DNA of 6,516 bases from Desulfocapsa sp. (lineage in GTDB: Bacteria; Desulfobacterota; Desulfobulbia; Desulfobulbales; Desulfocapsaceae), in contig DAOVZA010000125.1 in assembly GCA_030635405.1 (NCBI GenBank), positions 1 to 6,516 on the forward strand, read 5' to 3'. The notes beneath the pieces were generated by a model, which saw nothing but the letters and a program-made list of their open reading frames with translations, ran no database searches and had not been told where the DNA came from. Shown piece by piece: positions 5,936 to 6,516 of this stretch; position 1 is the first letter of the stretch, and every line of letters starts with the position of its first letter. Position numbers and translations under genes: made by a program.

Positions 5936-6516
5936 CTATACCTGTCTTTCAGTAATTTTATATCCAACACCAGGAACGGCTAAAAGTTTAATGCTATGAA
6001 GACTTTTTGATCCGAGTTTTTTCCGAATATTAGCTATATGGATCACAAGTGCTTTTGTTTCACTGGTGGGTGAGTATCCCATAACTTTTTCCAGAATAAC
6101 AGTGTGAGGGACTGCCTGATCTTTTCGCTTTGCAAGAAAATAAATGATATCAAATTCGGTTTTGGTCAGGGAGAGAAGTTTTTTATTTGAGAGTTTTACT
6201 TCCCGGGCCACTGGATTAATCGAAAGATTACCAATTGTGATCGTTGGCTGTCTCTCGGTTGACTCCATTGTTTTTGTGCGTCGAATTATGGATTGAACTC
6301 GCATCCATAATTCTTTAGGGCTGAATGGTTTGGTTACATAGTCATCAGCACCGTGTTCAAATCCCCTCAATTTTTCTTCAATGGTTCTTTTATCAGTGAG
6401 TAGGATAACTGGAGTTTGCATATTGTTACTTCGAATTATATCCAGTACCGAGAGTCCATCGACATAGGGAAGTACAATGTCCAGAATGATGATATCCGGG
6501 TTAAAAGAGGAGATCA
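5936..6516 (-). CDS. OmpR/PhoB-family response regulator (N-terminus outside the window)
   Basis: The frame stays open to the right edge, so the true start is beyond the window; 192 residues are visible. The methionine at 6421 is internal and not the start. The receiver domain has its phosphoacceptor aspartate in IIILDIVLPYVDG (codon 6479-6481), the switch threonine in VILLTDK and the conserved lysine in DDYVTKPFSP. About 45 N-terminal residues, including the acidic pocket, are missing from view. A winged-helix DNA-binding domain follows, with LSLTKTEFDIIYFLAKR, the recognition-helix region TKALVIHIANIRKKLG and the closing hairpin VPGVGYKI. This is a standard OmpR/PhoB-type transcription factor. 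It is the first visible gene of the - strand cluster, 34 bp ahead of the FecR/LysM gene, and is probably co-transcribed with it and the CHASE2 kinase. The kinase is its likely partner. The direct repeats at 1880-1911 are a possible binding site for it. Confidence 0.93.
   Translation of the reverse strand, partial: ISSFNPDIIILDIVLPYVDGLSVLDIIRSNNMQTPVILLTDKRTIEEKLRGFEHGADDYVTKPFSPKELWMRVQSIIRRTKTMESTERQPTITIGNLSINPVAREVKLSNKKLLSLTKTEFDIIYFLAKRKDQAVPHTVILEKVMGYSPTSETKALVIHIANIRKKLGSKSLHSIKLLAVPGVGYKITERQV

Noticed and set aside
5902..5970. Longer start for the FecR/LysM gene at 5970
   Set aside because: It overlaps the preceding response regulator gene, buries the signal peptide behind 23 residues, and the ATG at 5901 has a good ribosome-binding site.
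5936..6421. Treating the methionine at 6421 as the start of the OmpR-type regulator
   Set aside because: The frame stays open to the window edge and encodes the phosphoacceptor region of the receiver domain upstream of this methionine.

Overview
The window looks like chromosomal DNA of moderate to low GC content from a Gram-negative bacterium. A sulfate-reducer-type Desulfobacterota lineage fits best. The grounds are the small two-CW cysteine protein, a domain I associate mainly with that phylum, and the pairing of a FecR/LysM exported protein with a CHASE2 histidine kinase. The lineage is an inference from gene content. No rRNA, tRNA, CRISPR array or transposase was seen.

Layout: (1) Bases 2-73 appear to be the last 23 codons of a + strand gene that enters from the left. 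(2) Bases 74-262 are AT-rich non-coding DNA with an 8-bp inverted repeat and probable promoter elements. (3) Bases 263-1065 hold a two-gene + strand operon: a 103-residue two-CW cysteine protein and a 152-residue four-helix DoxX-like membrane protein. (4) Bases 1066-1160 lie between convergent genes and contain a strong imperfect hairpin without a U-tract. (5) From 1161 to the right edge everything is on the - strand. In transcription order it runs: OmpR-type response regulator (N-terminus beyond the window), exported LysM/FecR protein with two Fn3-like repeats, CHASE2 histidine kinase, a 142-bp gap with a candidate promoter and CCTTAC direct repeats, and a NarL/FixJ-type response regulator.

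The - strand genes read as one envelope-signalling module. The first three are spaced 34 and 12 bp apart and are probably co-transcribed. The FecR/LysM protein is predicted to sit in the periplasm or be anchored in the envelope, where it could contact peptidoglycan and offer a ligand surface to the extracytoplasmic CHASE2 domain of the kinase. The kinase could phosphorylate either or both of the flanking regulators, which belong to different DNA-binding families. The direct repeats upstream of the NarL-type gene are spaced 10-11 bp, like the binding sites of OmpR/PhoB-family regulators. This suggests, without proof, that the first regulator of the cluster controls the last. No function for the + strand pair can be fixed from sequence. 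Cysteine-rich metal or redox binding next to a quinone- or redox-associated membrane family is the most that can be said.
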